Below are positions 10,396-22,991 of a stretch of 64,000 nucleotides of DNA, piece by piece. Origin of the DNA: Arenicola marina (Eukaryota; Annelida; Polychaeta; Arenicolidae); the NCBI GenBank assembly GCA_964019135.1, contig OZ025248.1, positions 29,691,670 to 29,755,669 of the forward strand. The letters run 5' to 3'. Position 1 is the first letter of the stretch. Every line of letters begins with the position of its first letter. The position numbers were made by a program, and so were the translations under genes. Under the pieces are notes generated by a model. The model was not told the DNA's origin. It did not search any database and worked only from the letters and a program-made list of their open reading frames with translations.

Positions 10396-10737
10396 ATGTC
10401 TACAACCTCGGACACAAGCCTCCCGCGCGAAGGAAGAACTCGTGGCGACGGTTGCGAAGAACCAGCAGATGTACCAACAAGGCGGCACCCATCAAACACA
10501 AACAATTCTTTTGTCGACCTTCAGACTCAGTCTATAGCATTCAGACGATGTGGATCTGGACGTAGCAGCCGCGCTCGTTATGCAGACCAAATGGAGGATA
10601 GACAGTCACATAACCCACGGCCGTCTCTGTCACCAAGGAAGAAGCGATTATTGTCGCGAAGACTGAAACGCATGAACCGTCATTTACAACAGAATGGCGT
10701 TTCATCGCTTCAGCTACAAACCTTGGCTCTTCTGTGA
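10396..10737 (+). pseudogene. U7: 5'-deleted copy, C-terminal 113 codons remain
   Basis: A deletion of about 372 bp joins the 5' UTR (ending ACTATTG) to TCCCGAACG inside the gene. It removes the normal ATG and codons up to about residue 113. The promoter is kept. The first in-frame ATG is M121, so a 113-residue C-terminal piece with the basic and leucine-rich ends could still be made. The junction shows GT microhomology. The deletion is identical to that in U8. Confidence 0.8.
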
Positions 10738-11689
10738 TACAGCTTGACTACCCTAATTTATTTCTGTATAGCTTTTGTTTTAGCTGCATTGTTTATTTAA
10801 ACCAATAAACAGGTCAAAATTACTTTATCGTGCTTGGTGTTTATTCTGGCCAAACAAAATACAATACGACCATTGAAAGTGTCGATATATGAGCCGCACA
10901 CATGGTTAGTTAGCTTTACAAATGGCCAAATACATGCAGAGTAGTCATATTGACAATATACTCGGAACGTACAATCAACTGTTTAGCGCTGTAGGGCAAG
11001 ATACACATGCATAATTTTACACCATTGAATCAGCTCAGGAAAAACGCTGTATACATGGTGCATCAAGAAACTATTCCAGATTTGTTTGAGCGTTATAGTT
11101 ATTTGAAACGTTACGCATGCTCTATAAAAGGTTTATCATACAATTTGCTCTTCTTGCTCAGATCCATCTCCTGCGACACCATTTGTGCCGAATTACTATG
11201 AAACTTGTCGGAAATTGAGTAAAGTATTGATATTCTTTATATGTAATAGTCTTGACGGTAAAAAGAAGACAAAATGTTACGTCACATTCACACTGATGTT
11301 TTGTAATAGAGAAAATAGCAGTAACAGATTCCACAAATGAATCCTTAAAGTGACACATGTTAAAAATAGTGAGGCGATAGAAATAACAAACGCGGTGACG
11401 CTCAATCTCCGAAATCGATTATTTGCTGTTGAGCTAAAATTGCAATTAGATCGAACTAATTGAATAACAATTCGAATCTCAGTGGTGGCAGTTAGAATAG
11501 TACTGTCTCTTTCCCGGGATTGTTGAGTGTCAACGGAACGGCTCCTGACACTGACATACCTCTATTTAAGGCAGACAGACCACCACCATATTTCATTGTA
11601 TACTCCTAGGACTCTTTGAGAAACAACGGCGAGTACAGTACTAAAGCAGACACGCCATAATACTATTGTCCCGAACGAGCCTGAGGAAC

Positions 11690-12031
11690 ATGTCTACAAC
11701 CTCGGACACAAGCCTCCCGCGCGAAGGAAGAACTCGTGGCGACGGTTGCGAAGAACCAGCAGATGTACCAACAAGGCGGCACCCATCAAACACAAACAAT
11801 TCTTTTGTCGACCTTCAGACTCAGTCTATAGCATTCAGACGATGTGGATCTGGACGTAGCAGCCGCGCTCGTTATGCAGACCAAATGGAGGATAGACAGT
11901 CACATAACCCACGGCCGTCTCTGTCACCAAGGAAGAAGCGATTATTGTCGCGAAGACTGAAACGCATGAACCGTCATTTACAACAGAATGGCGTTTCATC
12001 GCTTCAGCTACAAACCTTGGCTCTTCTGTGA
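11690..12031 (+). pseudogene. U8: second copy of the same 5'-deleted unit
   Basis: Carries the same 372-bp deletion and junction as U7, 1,294 bp upstream. The two are therefore duplicates of one deleted unit rather than independent events. The promoter and the C-terminal 113 codons are intact; the downstream spacer has TATAAAAGG. Confidence 0.8.
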
Positions 12032-12995
12032 TACAGCTTGACTACCCTAATTTATTTCTGTATAGCTTTTGTTTTAGCTGCATTGTTTATTTAAACCAAT
12101 AAACAGGTCAAAATTACTTTATCGTGCTTGGTGTTTATTCTGGCCAAACAAAATACAATACGACCATTGAAAGTGTCGATATATGAGCCGCACACATGGT
12201 TAGTTAGCTTTACAAATTGCCAAATACATGCAGAGTAGTCATACTGACAATATACTCGGAACGTACAATCAACTGTTAAGCGCTGTAGGGCAAGATACAC
12301 ATGCATAATTTTACACCATTGAATCAGCTCAGGAAAAACGCTGTATACATGGTGCATCAAGAAACTATTCCAGATTTGTTTGAGCGTTATAGTTATTTGA
12401 AACGTTACGCATGCTCTATAAAAGGTGTATCATACAATTTGCTCTTCTTGCTCAGATCCATCTCCTGCGACACCATTTGTGCCGAATTACTATGAAACTT
12501 GTCGGAAATTGAGTAAAGTATTGATATTCTTTATATGTAATAGTCTTGACGGTAAAAAGAAGACAAAATGTTACGTCACATTCACACTGATGTTTTGTAA
12601 TAGAGAAAATAGCAGTAACAGATTCCACAAATGAATCCTTAAAGTGACACATGTTAAAAATAGTGAGGCGATAGAAATAACAAACGCGGTGACGCTCAAT
12701 CTCCGAAATCGATTATTTGCTGTTGAGCTAAAATTGCAATTAGATCGAACTAATTGAATAACAATTCGAATCTCAGTGGTGGCAGTTAGAATAGTACTGT
12801 CTCTTTCCCGGGATAGTTGGGTGTCAACGGAACTGCTCCTGACACTGACATACCTCTATTTAAGGCAGACAGACCACCACCATACTTCATTGTATACTCC
12901 TAGGACTCTTTGAGAAACAACGGCGAGTACAGTACTAAAGCAGACACGTCATAATAATATTATTCAATATCAGCTGAGCTTGGTGCAAGGCAAAG

Positions 12996-13697
12996 ATGGC
13001 ACTGCTTCGACCTTTGCCTCAGCCGTACTGCTGCCTGAAGCTTTGCGCATGCGGAAACAAGTCCAGGCTGGAAACTGTCACTAGCCTCAGCTCACCACAG
13101 ACTAGTCGATGGAGCGGCAGTTTGATACATGAAGCCAGCAGCCAGATGTACATCAACCGGATGCCGAGTTCTAAGTGGGAATCCTCCGAAGGTGGTGATA
13201 ACTTGTTCGACAGTCTTCATTCCTGCCTCTCTTGCGCTGAAGAATTTGTCAGAGAGGATGGAAGAAAAGGCTGGGAGGACTTCCCTGCATTTCAAATTCC
13301 CTCCATAGACTTCGGAGACAGCGACATGATATCGTCCCGAACGAGCCTGATGAACATGTCTACAACCTCGGACACAAGCCTCCCGCGCGAAGGAAGAACC
13401 CGTGGTGACGGTTGCGAAGAACCAGCAGATGTACCAACAAGGCGGCACCCATCAAACACAAACAATTCTTTTGTCGACCTTCAGACTCAGTCTATAGCAT
13501 TCAGACGATGTGGATCTGGACGTAGCAGCCGCGCTCGTTATGCAGACCAAATGGAGGATAGACAGTCACATAACCCACGGCCGTCTCTGTCACCAAGGAA
13601 GAAGCGATTATTGTCGCGAAGACTGAAACGCATGAACCGTCATTTACAACAGAATGGCGTTTCATCGCTTCAGCTACAAACCTTGGCTCTTCTGTGA
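12996..13697 (+). CDS. U9: 233-residue array protein, Q50/M119 type
   Basis: First whole gene after the deleted pair. Protein changes H50Q and R119M, which travel together in nine units. Shares silent ACC CGT GGT around residues 135–137 with U16. Confidence 0.68.
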   Translation: MALLRPLPQPYCCLKLCACGNKSRLETVTSLSSPQTSRWSGSLIHEASSQMYINRMPSSKWESSEGGDNLFDSLHSCLSCAEEFVREDGRKGWEDFPAFQIPSIDFGDSDMISSRTSLMNMSTTSDTSLPREGRTRGDGCEEPADVPTRRHPSNTNNSFVDLQTQSIAFRRCGSGRSSRARYADQMEDRQSHNPRPSLSPRKKRLLSRRLKRMNRHLQQNGVSSLQLQTLALL

Positions 13698-14661
13698 TAC
13701 AGCTTGACTACCCTAATTTATTTCTGTATAGCTTTTGTTTTAGCTGCATTGTTTATTTAAACCAATAAACAGGTCAAAATTACTTTATCGTGCTTGGTGT
13801 TTATTCTGGCCAAACAAAATACAATACGACCATTGAAAGTGTCGATATATGAGCCGCACACATGGTTAGTTAGCTTTACAAATGGCCAAATACATGCAGA
13901 GTAGTCATATTGACAATATACTCGGAACGTACAATCAACTGTTTAGCGCTGTAGGGCAAGATACACATGCATAATTTTACACCATTGAATCAGCTCAGGA
14001 AAAACGCTGTATACATGGTGCATCAAGAAACTATTCCAGATTTGTTTGAGCGTTATAGTTATTTGAAACGTTACGCATGCTCTATAAAAGGTTTATCATA
14101 CAATTTGCTCTTCTTGCTCAGATCCATCTCCTGCGACACCATTTGTGCCGAATTACTATGAAACTTGTCGGAAATTGAGTAAAGTATTGATATTCTTTAT
14201 ATGTAATAGTCTTGACGGTAAAAAGAAGACAAAATGTTACGTCACATTCACACTGATGTTTTGTAATAGAGAAAATAGCAGTAACAGATTCCACAAATGA
14301 ATCCTTAAAGTGACACATGTTAAAAATAGTGAGGCGATAGAAATAACAAACGCGGTGACGCTCAATCTCCGAAATCGATTATTTGCTGTTGAGCTAAAAT
14401 TGCAATTAGATCGAACTAATTGAATAACAATTCGAATCTCAGTGGTGGCAGTTAGAATAGTACTGTCTCTTTCCCGGGATTGTTGAGTGTCAACGGAACG
14501 GCTCCTGACACTGACATACCTCTATTTAAGGCAGACAGACCACCACCATATTTCATTGTATACTCCTAGGACTCTTTGAGAAACAACGGCGAGTACAGTA
14601 CTAAAGCAGACACGCCATAATACTATTGTTCAATATCAGCTGAGCTTGGTGCAAGGCAAAG

Positions 14662-15363
14662 ATGGCACTGCTTCGACCTTTGCCTCAGCCGTACTGCTGC
14701 CTGAAGCTTTGCGCATGCGGAAACAAGTCCAGGCTGGAAACTGTCACTAGCCTCAGCTCACCACAGACTAGTCGATGGAGCGGCAGTTTGATACATGAAG
14801 CCAGCAGCCAGATGTACATCAACCGGATGCCGAGTTCTAAGTGGGAATCCTCCGAAGGTGGTGACAACTTGTTCGACAGTCTTCATTCCTGCCTCTCTTG
14901 CGCTGAAGAATTTGTCAGAGAGGATGGAAGAAAAGGCTGGGAGGACTTCCCTGCATTTCAAATTCCCTCCATAGACTTCGGAGACAGCGACATGATATCG
15001 TCCCGAACGAGCCTGATGAACATGTCTACAACCTCGGACACAAGCCTCCCGCGCGAAGGAAGAACTCGTGGCGACGGTTGCGAAGAACCAGCAGATGTAC
15101 CAACAAGGCGGCACCCATCAAACACAAACAATTGTTTTGTCGACCTTCAGACTCAGTCTATAGCATTCAGACGATGTGGATCTGGACGTAGCAACCGCGC
15201 TCGTTATGCAGACCAAATGGAGGATGGACAGTCACATAACCCACGGCCGTCTCTGTCACCAAGGAAGAAGCGATTATTGTCGCGAAGACTGAAACGCATG
15301 AACCGTCATTTACAACAGAATGGCGTTTCATCGCTTCAGCTACAAACCTTGGCTCTTCTGTGA
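14662..15363 (+). CDS. U10: 233-residue array protein, mixed type
   Basis: Full-length copy combining Q50/M119 with S158C, S179N and R189G. The mix of markers from different groups points to a recombinant (converted) copy. Confidence 0.68.
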   Translation: MALLRPLPQPYCCLKLCACGNKSRLETVTSLSSPQTSRWSGSLIHEASSQMYINRMPSSKWESSEGGDNLFDSLHSCLSCAEEFVREDGRKGWEDFPAFQIPSIDFGDSDMISSRTSLMNMSTTSDTSLPREGRTRGDGCEEPADVPTRRHPSNTNNCFVDLQTQSIAFRRCGSGRSNRARYADQMEDGQSHNPRPSLSPRKKRLLSRRLKRMNRHLQQNGVSSLQLQTLALL

Positions 15364-16327
15364 TACAGCTTGACTACCCTAATTTATTTCTATATAGCTT
15401 TTGTTTTAGCTGCATTGTTTATTTAAACCAATAAACAGGTCAAAATTACTTTATCGTGCTTGGTGTTTATTCTGGCCAAACAAAATACAATACGACCATT
15501 GAAAGTGTCGATATATGAGCCGCACACATGGTTAGTTAGCTTTACAAATGGCCAAATACATGCAGAGTAGTCATATTGACAATATACTCGGAACGTACAA
15601 TCAACTGTTAAGCGCTGTAGGGCAAGATACACATGCATAATTTTACACCATTGAATCAGCTCAGGAAAAACGCTGTATACATGGTGCATCAAGAAACTAT
15701 TCCAGATTTGTTTGAGCGTTATAGTTATTTGAAACGTTACGCATGCTCTATAAAAGGTTTATCATACAATTTGCTCTTCTTGCTCAGATCCATCTCCTGC
15801 GACACCATTTGTGCCGAATTACTATGAAACTTGTCGGAAATTGAGTAAAGTATTGATATTCTTTATATGTAATAGTCTTGACGGTAAAAAGAAGACAAAA
15901 TGTTACGTCACATTCACACTGATGTTTTGTAATAGAGAAAATAGCAGTAACAGATTCCACAAATGAATCCTTAAAGTGACACATGTTAAAAATAGTGAGG
16001 CGATAGAAATAACAAACGCGGTGACGCTCAATCTCCGAAATCGATTATTTGCTGTTGAGCTAAAATTGCAATTAGATCGAACTAATTGAATAACAATTCG
16101 AATCTCAGTGGTGGCAGTTAGAATAGTACTGTCTCTTTCCCGGGATTGTTGAGTGTCAACGGAACGGCTCCTGACACTGACATACCTCTATTTAAGGCAG
16201 ACAGACCACCACCATACTTCATTGTATACTCCTAGGACTCTTTGAGAAACAACGGCGAGTACAGTACTAAAGCAGACACGCCATAATACTATTGTTCAAT
16301 ATCAGCTGAGCTTGGTGCAAGGCAAAG

Positions 16328-17029
16328 ATGGCACTGCTTCGACCTTTGCCTCAGCCGTACTGCTGCCTGAAGCTTTGCGCATGCGGAAACAAGTCCAGGC
16401 TGGAAACTGTCACTAGCCTCAGCTCACCACAGACTAGTCGATGGAGCGGCAGTTTGATACATGAAGCCAGCAGCCAGATGTACATCAACCGGATGCCGAG
16501 TTCTAAGTGGGAATCCTCCGAAGGTGGTGACAACTTGTTCGACAGTCTTCATTCCTGCCTCTCTTGCGCTGAAGAATTTGTCAGAGAGGATGGAAGAAAA
16601 GGCTGGGAGGACTTCCCTGCATTTCAAATTCCCTCCATAGACTTCGGAGACAGCGACATGATATCGTCCCGAACGAGCCTGATGAACATGTCTACAACCT
16701 CGGACACAAGCCTCCCGCGCGAAGGAAGAACTCGTGGCGACGGTTGCGAAGAACCAGCAGATGTACCAACAAGGCGGCACCCATCAAACACAAACAATTC
16801 TTTTGTCGACCTTCAGACTCAGTCTATAGCATTCAGACGATGTGGATCTGGACGTAGCAACCGCGCTCGTTATGCAGACCAAATGGAGGATGGACAGTCA
16901 CATAACCCACGGCCGTCTCTGTCACCAAGGAAGAAGCGATTATTGTCGCGAAGACTGAAACGCATGAACCGTCATTTACAACAGAATGGCGTTTCATCGC
17001 TTCAGCTACAAACCTTGGCTCTTCTGTGA
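16328..17029 (+). CDS. U11: 233-residue array protein, mixed type
   Basis: Full-length copy like U10 but with S158: Q50, M119, N179 and G189. Its 3' flank (CTATATAG, TTTACTTAAACC) matches that of U23 and the far-right units, another sign of exchange between parts of the array. Confidence 0.68.
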   Translation: MALLRPLPQPYCCLKLCACGNKSRLETVTSLSSPQTSRWSGSLIHEASSQMYINRMPSSKWESSEGGDNLFDSLHSCLSCAEEFVREDGRKGWEDFPAFQIPSIDFGDSDMISSRTSLMNMSTTSDTSLPREGRTRGDGCEEPADVPTRRHPSNTNNSFVDLQTQSIAFRRCGSGRSNRARYADQMEDGQSHNPRPSLSPRKKRLLSRRLKRMNRHLQQNGVSSLQLQTLALL

Positions 17030-17993
17030 TACAGCTTGACTACCCTAATTTATTTCTATATAGCTTTTGTTTTAGCTGCATTGTTTACTTAAACCAATAA
17101 ACAGGTCAAAATTACCTTATCGTGCTTGGTGTTTATTCTGGCCAAACAAAATACAATACGACCATTGAAAGTGTCGAGATATGAGCCGCACACATGGTTA
17201 GTTAGCTTTACAAATTGCCAAATACATGCAGAGTAGTCATATTGACAATATACTCGGAACGTACAATCAACTGTTAAGCGCTGTAAGGCAAGATACACAT
17301 GCATATTTTTACACCATTGAATCAGCTCAGGAAAAACGCTGTATACATGGTGCATCAAGAAACTATTCCAGATTTGCTTGAGCGTTGTATTTATTTGAAA
17401 CGTTACGCATGCTCTACAAAAGGTGTATCATACAATCTGCTCTTCTTGCTCAGATTCATCTCCTGCGACACCATTTGTGCCGAACTTCTATGAAACTTGT
17501 CGGAAATTAAGTAAAGTATTGATATTCGTTATATGTAATAGGCTTGACGGTAAAAAGAAGACAAAATGTTACGTCACATTCACACTGATGTTTTGTAATA
17601 GAGAAAATAGCAGTAACAGATTCCACAAATAAATTCTTAAAGTGACACATGTTAAAAATAGTGAGGCGATAGAAATAACAAACGCGGTGACGCTCAATCT
17701 CCGAAATCGATTATTTGCTGTTGAGCTAAAATTGCAATTAGATCGAACTAATTGAATAACAATTCGAATCTCAGTGGTGGCAGTTAGAATAGTACTGTCT
17801 CTTTCCCGGGATTGTTGAGTGTCAACGGAACTGCTCCTGACACTGACATACCTCTATTTAAGGCAGACAGACCACCACCATACTTCATTGTATACTCCTA
17901 GGACTCTTTGAGAAACAACGGCGAGTACAGTACTAAAGCAGACACGCCATAATACTATTGTTCAATATCAGCTGAGCTTGGTGCAAGGCAAAG

Positions 17994-18695
17994 ATGGCAC
18001 TGCTTCGACCTTTGCCTCAGCCGTACTGCTGCCTGAAGCTTTGCGCATGCGGAAACAAGTCCAGGCTGGAAACTGTCACTAGCCTCAGCTCACCACAGAC
18101 TAGTCGATGGAGCGGCAGTTTGATACATGAAGCCAGCAGCCATATGTACATCAACCGGATGCCGAGTTCTAAGTGGGAATCCTCTGAAGGTGGTGACAAC
18201 TTGTTGGACAGTCTTCATTCCTGCCTCTCTTGCGCTGAAGAATTTGTCAGAGAGGATGGAAGAAAAGGCTGGGAGGACTTCCCTGCATTTCAAATTCCCT
18301 CCATAGACTTCGGAGACAGCGACATGATATCGTCCCGAACGAGCCTGAGGAACATGTCTACAACCTCGGACACAAGCCTCCCGCGCGAAGGAAGAACTCG
18401 TGGCGACGGTTGCGAAGAACCAGCAGATGTACCAACAAGGCGGCACCCATCAAACACAAACAATTCTTTTGTCGACCTTCAGACTCAGTCTATAGCATTC
18501 AGACGATGTGGATCTGGACGTAGCAGCCGCGCTCGTTATGCAGACCAAATGGAGGATGGACAGTCACATAACCCACGGCCGTCTCTGTCACCAAGGAAGA
18601 AGCGATTATTGTCGCGAAGACTGAAACGCATGAACCGTCATTTACAACAGAATGGCGTTTCATCGCTTCAGCTACAAACCTTGGCTCTTCTGTGA
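17994..18695 (+). CDS. U12: 233-residue array protein, L71/G189
   Basis: Full-length copy with the same protein as U2. It starts the second copy of the block U2–U5 (U12–U15), displaced by 15,917 bp. Confidence 0.68.
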   Translation: MALLRPLPQPYCCLKLCACGNKSRLETVTSLSSPQTSRWSGSLIHEASSHMYINRMPSSKWESSEGGDNLLDSLHSCLSCAEEFVREDGRKGWEDFPAFQIPSIDFGDSDMISSRTSLRNMSTTSDTSLPREGRTRGDGCEEPADVPTRRHPSNTNNSFVDLQTQSIAFRRCGSGRSSRARYADQMEDGQSHNPRPSLSPRKKRLLSRRLKRMNRHLQQNGVSSLQLQTLALL

Positions 18696-19659
18696 TACAG
18701 CTTGACTACCCTAATTTATTTCTGTATAGCTTTTGTTTTAGCTGCATTGTTTATTTAAACCAATAAACAGGTCAAAATTACTTTATCGTGCTTGGTGTTT
18801 ATTCTGGCCAAACAAAATACAATACGACCATTGAAAGTGTCGATATATGAGCCGCACACATGGTTAGTTAGCTTTACAAATTGCCAAATACATGCAGAGT
18901 AGTCATATTGACAATATACTCGGAACGTACAATCAACTGTTAAGCGCTGTAGGGCAAGATACACATGCATAATTTTACACCATTGAATCAGCTCAGGAAA
19001 AACGCTGTATACATGGTGCATCAAGAAACTATTCCAGATTTGCTTGAGCGTTATAGTTATTTGAAACGTTACGCATGCTCTACAAAAGGTTTATCATACA
19101 ATTTGCTCTTCTTGCTCAGATCCATCTCCTGCGACACCATTTGTGCCGAATTACTATGAAACTTGTCGGAAATTGAGTAAAGTATTGATATTCTTTTTAT
19201 GTAATAGGCTTGACGGTAAAAAGAAGACAAAATGTTACGTCACATTCACACTGATGTTTTGTAATAGAGAAAATAGCAGTAAAAGATTCCACAAATGAAT
19301 CCTTAAAGTGACACATGTTAAAAATAGTGAGGCGATAGAAATAACAAACGCGGTGACGCTCAATCTCCGAAATCGATTATTTGCTGTTGAGCTAAAATTG
19401 CAATTAGATCGAACTAATTGAATAACAATTCGAATCTCAGTGGTGGCAGTTAGAATAGTACTGTCTCTTTCCCGGGATAGTTGGGTGTCAACGGAACTGC
19501 TCCTGACACTGACATACCTCTATTTAAGGCAGACAGACCACCACCATACTTCATTGTATACTCCTAGGACTCTTTGAGAAACAACGGCGAGTACAGTACT
19601 AAAGGAGACACGTCATAATAATATTATTCAATATCAGCTGAGCTTGGTGCAAGGCAAAG

Positions 19660-20361
19660 ATGGCACTGCTTCGACCTTTGCCTCAGCCGTACTGCTGCCT
19701 GAAGCTTTGCGCATGCGGAAACAAGTCCAGGCTGGAAACTGTCACTAGCCTCAGCTCACCACAGACTAGTCGATGGAGCGGCAGTTTGATACATGAAGCC
19801 AGCAGCCATATGTACATCAACCGGATGCCGAGTTCTAAGTGGGAATCCTCCGAAGGTGGTGACAACTTGTTCGACAGTCTTCATTCCTGCCTCTCTTGCG
19901 CTGAAGAATTTGTCAGAGAGGATGGAAGAAAAGGCTGGGAGGACTTCCCTGCATTTCAAATTCCCTCCATAGACTTCGGAGACAGCGACATGATATCGTC
20001 CCGAACGAGCCCGAGGAACATGTCTACAACCTCGGACACAAGCCTCCCGCGCGAAGGAAGAACTCGTGGCGACGGTTGCGAAGAACCAGCAGATGTACCA
20101 ACAAGGCGGCACCCATCAAACACAAACAATTCTTTTGTCGACCTTCAGACTCAGTCTATAGCATTCAGACGATGTGGATCTGGACGTAGCAGCCGCGCTC
20201 GTTATGCAGACCAAATGGAGGATAGACAGTCACACAACCCACGGCCGTCTCTGTCACCAAGGAAGAAGCGATTATTGTCGCGAAGACTGAAACGCATGAA
20301 CCGTCATTTACAACAGAATGGCGTTTCATCGCTTCAGCTACAAACCTTGGCTCTTCTGTGA
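19660..20361 (+). CDS. U13: 233-residue array protein, L118P
   Basis: Full-length copy; counterpart of U3 in the duplicated block, with one private change, L118P. Confidence 0.67.
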   Translation: MALLRPLPQPYCCLKLCACGNKSRLETVTSLSSPQTSRWSGSLIHEASSHMYINRMPSSKWESSEGGDNLFDSLHSCLSCAEEFVREDGRKGWEDFPAFQIPSIDFGDSDMISSRTSPRNMSTTSDTSLPREGRTRGDGCEEPADVPTRRHPSNTNNSFVDLQTQSIAFRRCGSGRSSRARYADQMEDRQSHNPRPSLSPRKKRLLSRRLKRMNRHLQQNGVSSLQLQTLALL

Positions 20362-21325
20362 TACAGCTTGACTACCCTAATTTATTTCTGTATAGCTTTT
20401 GTTTTAGCTGCATTGTTTATTTAAACCAATAAACAGGTCAAAATTACTTTATCGTGCTTGGTGTTTATTCTGGCCAAACAAAATACAATACGACCATTGA
20501 AAGTGTCGATATATGAGCCGCACACATGGTTAGTTAGCTTTACAAATTGCCAAATACATGCAGAGTAGTCATATTGACAATATACTCGGAACGTACAATC
20601 AACTGTTAAGCGCTGTAGGGCAAGATACACATGCATAATTTTACACCATTGAATCAGCTCAGGAAAAACGCTGTATACATGGTGCATCAAGAAACTATTC
20701 CAGATTTGTTTGAGCGTTATAGTTATTTGAAACGTTACGCATGCTCTATAAAAGGTTTATCATACAATTTGCTCTTCTTGCTCAGATCCATCTCCTGCGA
20801 CACCATTTGTGCCGAATTACTATGAAACTTGTCGGAAATTGAGTAAAGTATTGATATTCTTTATATGTAATAGTCTTGACGGTAAAAAGAAGACAAAATG
20901 TTACGTCACATTCACACTGATGTTTTGTAATAGAGAAAATAGCAGTAACAGATTCCACAAATGAATCCTTAAAGTGACACATGTTAAAAATAGTGAGGCG
21001 ATAGAAATAACAAACGCGGTGACGCTCAATCTCCGAAATCGATTATTTGCTGTTGAGCTAAAATTGCAATTAGATCGAACTAATTGAATAACAATTCGAA
21101 TCTCAGTGGTGGCAGTTAGAATAGTACTGTCTCTTTCCCGGGATTGTTGGGTGTCAACGGAACTGCTCCTGACACTGACATACCTCTATTTAAGGCAGAC
21201 AGACCACCACCATACTTCATTGTATACTCCTAGGACTCTTTGAGAAACAACGGCGAGTACAGTACTAAAGGAGACACGTCATAATAATATTATTCAATAT
21301 CAGCTGAGCTTGGTGCAAGGCAAAG

Positions 21326-22027
21326 ATGGCACTGCTTCGACCTTTGCCTCAGCCGTACTGCTGCCTGAAGCTTTGCGCATGCGGAAACAAGTCCAGGCTG
21401 GAAACTGTCACTAGCCTCAGCTCACCACAGACTAGTCGATGGAGCGGCAGTTTGATACATGAAGCCAGCAGCCATATGTACATCAACCGGATGCCGAGTT
21501 CTAAGTGGGAATCCTCCGAAGGTGGTGACAACTTGTTCGACAGTCTTCATTCCTGTCTCTCTTGCGCTGAAGAATTTGTCAGAGAGGATGGAAGAAAAGG
21601 CTGGGAGGACTTCCCTGCATTTCAAATTCCCTCCATAGACTTCGGAGACAGCGACATGATATCGTCCCGAACGAGCCTGAGGAACATGTCTACAACCTCG
21701 GACACAAGCCTCCCGCGCGAAGGAAGAACTCGTGGCGACGGTTGCGAAGAACCAGCAGATGTACCAACAATGCGGCACCCATCAAACACAAACAATTGTT
21801 TTGTCGACCTTCAGACTCAGTCTATAGCATTCAGACGATGTGGATCTGGACGTAGCAGCCGCGCTCGTTATGCAGACCAAATGGAGGATAGACAGTCACA
21901 TAACCCACGGCCGTCTCTGTCACCAAGGAAGAAGCGATTATTGTCGCGAAGACTGAAACGCATGAACCGTCATTTACAACAGAATGGCGTTTCATCGCTT
22001 CAGCTACAAACCTTGGCTCTTCTGTGA
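21326..22027 (+). CDS. U14: 233-residue array protein, R149M and S158C
   Basis: Full-length copy; counterpart of U4, sharing S158C, with the private change R149M. Confidence 0.67.
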   Translation: MALLRPLPQPYCCLKLCACGNKSRLETVTSLSSPQTSRWSGSLIHEASSHMYINRMPSSKWESSEGGDNLFDSLHSCLSCAEEFVREDGRKGWEDFPAFQIPSIDFGDSDMISSRTSLRNMSTTSDTSLPREGRTRGDGCEEPADVPTMRHPSNTNNCFVDLQTQSIAFRRCGSGRSSRARYADQMEDRQSHNPRPSLSPRKKRLLSRRLKRMNRHLQQNGVSSLQLQTLALL

Positions 22028-22991
22028 TACAGCTTGACTACCCTAATTTATTTCTGTATAGCTTTTGTTTTAGCTGCATTGTTTATTTAAACCAATAAAC
22101 AGGTCAAAATTACTTTATCGTGCTTGGTGTTTATTCTGGCCAAACAAAATACAATACGACCATTGAAAGTGTCGATATATGAGCCGCACACATGGTTAGT
22201 TAGCTTTACAAATGGCCAAATACATGCAGAGTAGTCATATTGACAATATACTCGGAACGTACAATCAACTGTTAAGCGCTGTAGGGCAAGATACACATGC
22301 ATAATTTTACACCATTGAATCAGCTCAGGAAAAACGCTGTATACATGGTGCATCAAGAAACTATTCCAGATTTGTTTGAGCGTTATAGTTATTTGAAACG
22401 TTACGCATGCTCTATAAAAGGTTTATCATACAATTTGCTCTTCTTGCTCAGATCCATCTCCTGCGACACCATTTGTGCCGAATTACTATGAAACTTGTCG
22501 GAAATTGAGTAAAGTATTGATATTCTTTATATGTAATAGTCTTGACGGTAAAAAGAAGACAAAATGTTACGTCACATTCACACTGATGTTTTGTAATAGA
22601 GAAAATAGCAGTAACAGATTCCACAAATGAATCCTTAAAGTGACACATGTTAAAAATAGTGAGGCGATAGAAATAACAAACGCGGTGACGCTCAATCTCC
22701 GAAATCGATTATTTGCTGTTGAGCTAAAATTGCAATTAGATCGAACTAATTGAATAACAATTCGAATCTCAGTGGTGGCAGTTAGAATAGTACTGTCTCT
22801 TTCCCGGGATAGTTGGGTGTCAACGGAACTGCTCCTGACACTGACATACCTCTATTTAAGGCAGACAGACCACCACCATACTTCATTGTATACTCCTAGG
22901 ACTCTTTGAGAAACAACGGCGAGTACAGTACTAAAGGAGACACGTCATAATAATATTATTCAATATCAGCTGAGCTTGGTGCAAGGCAAAG

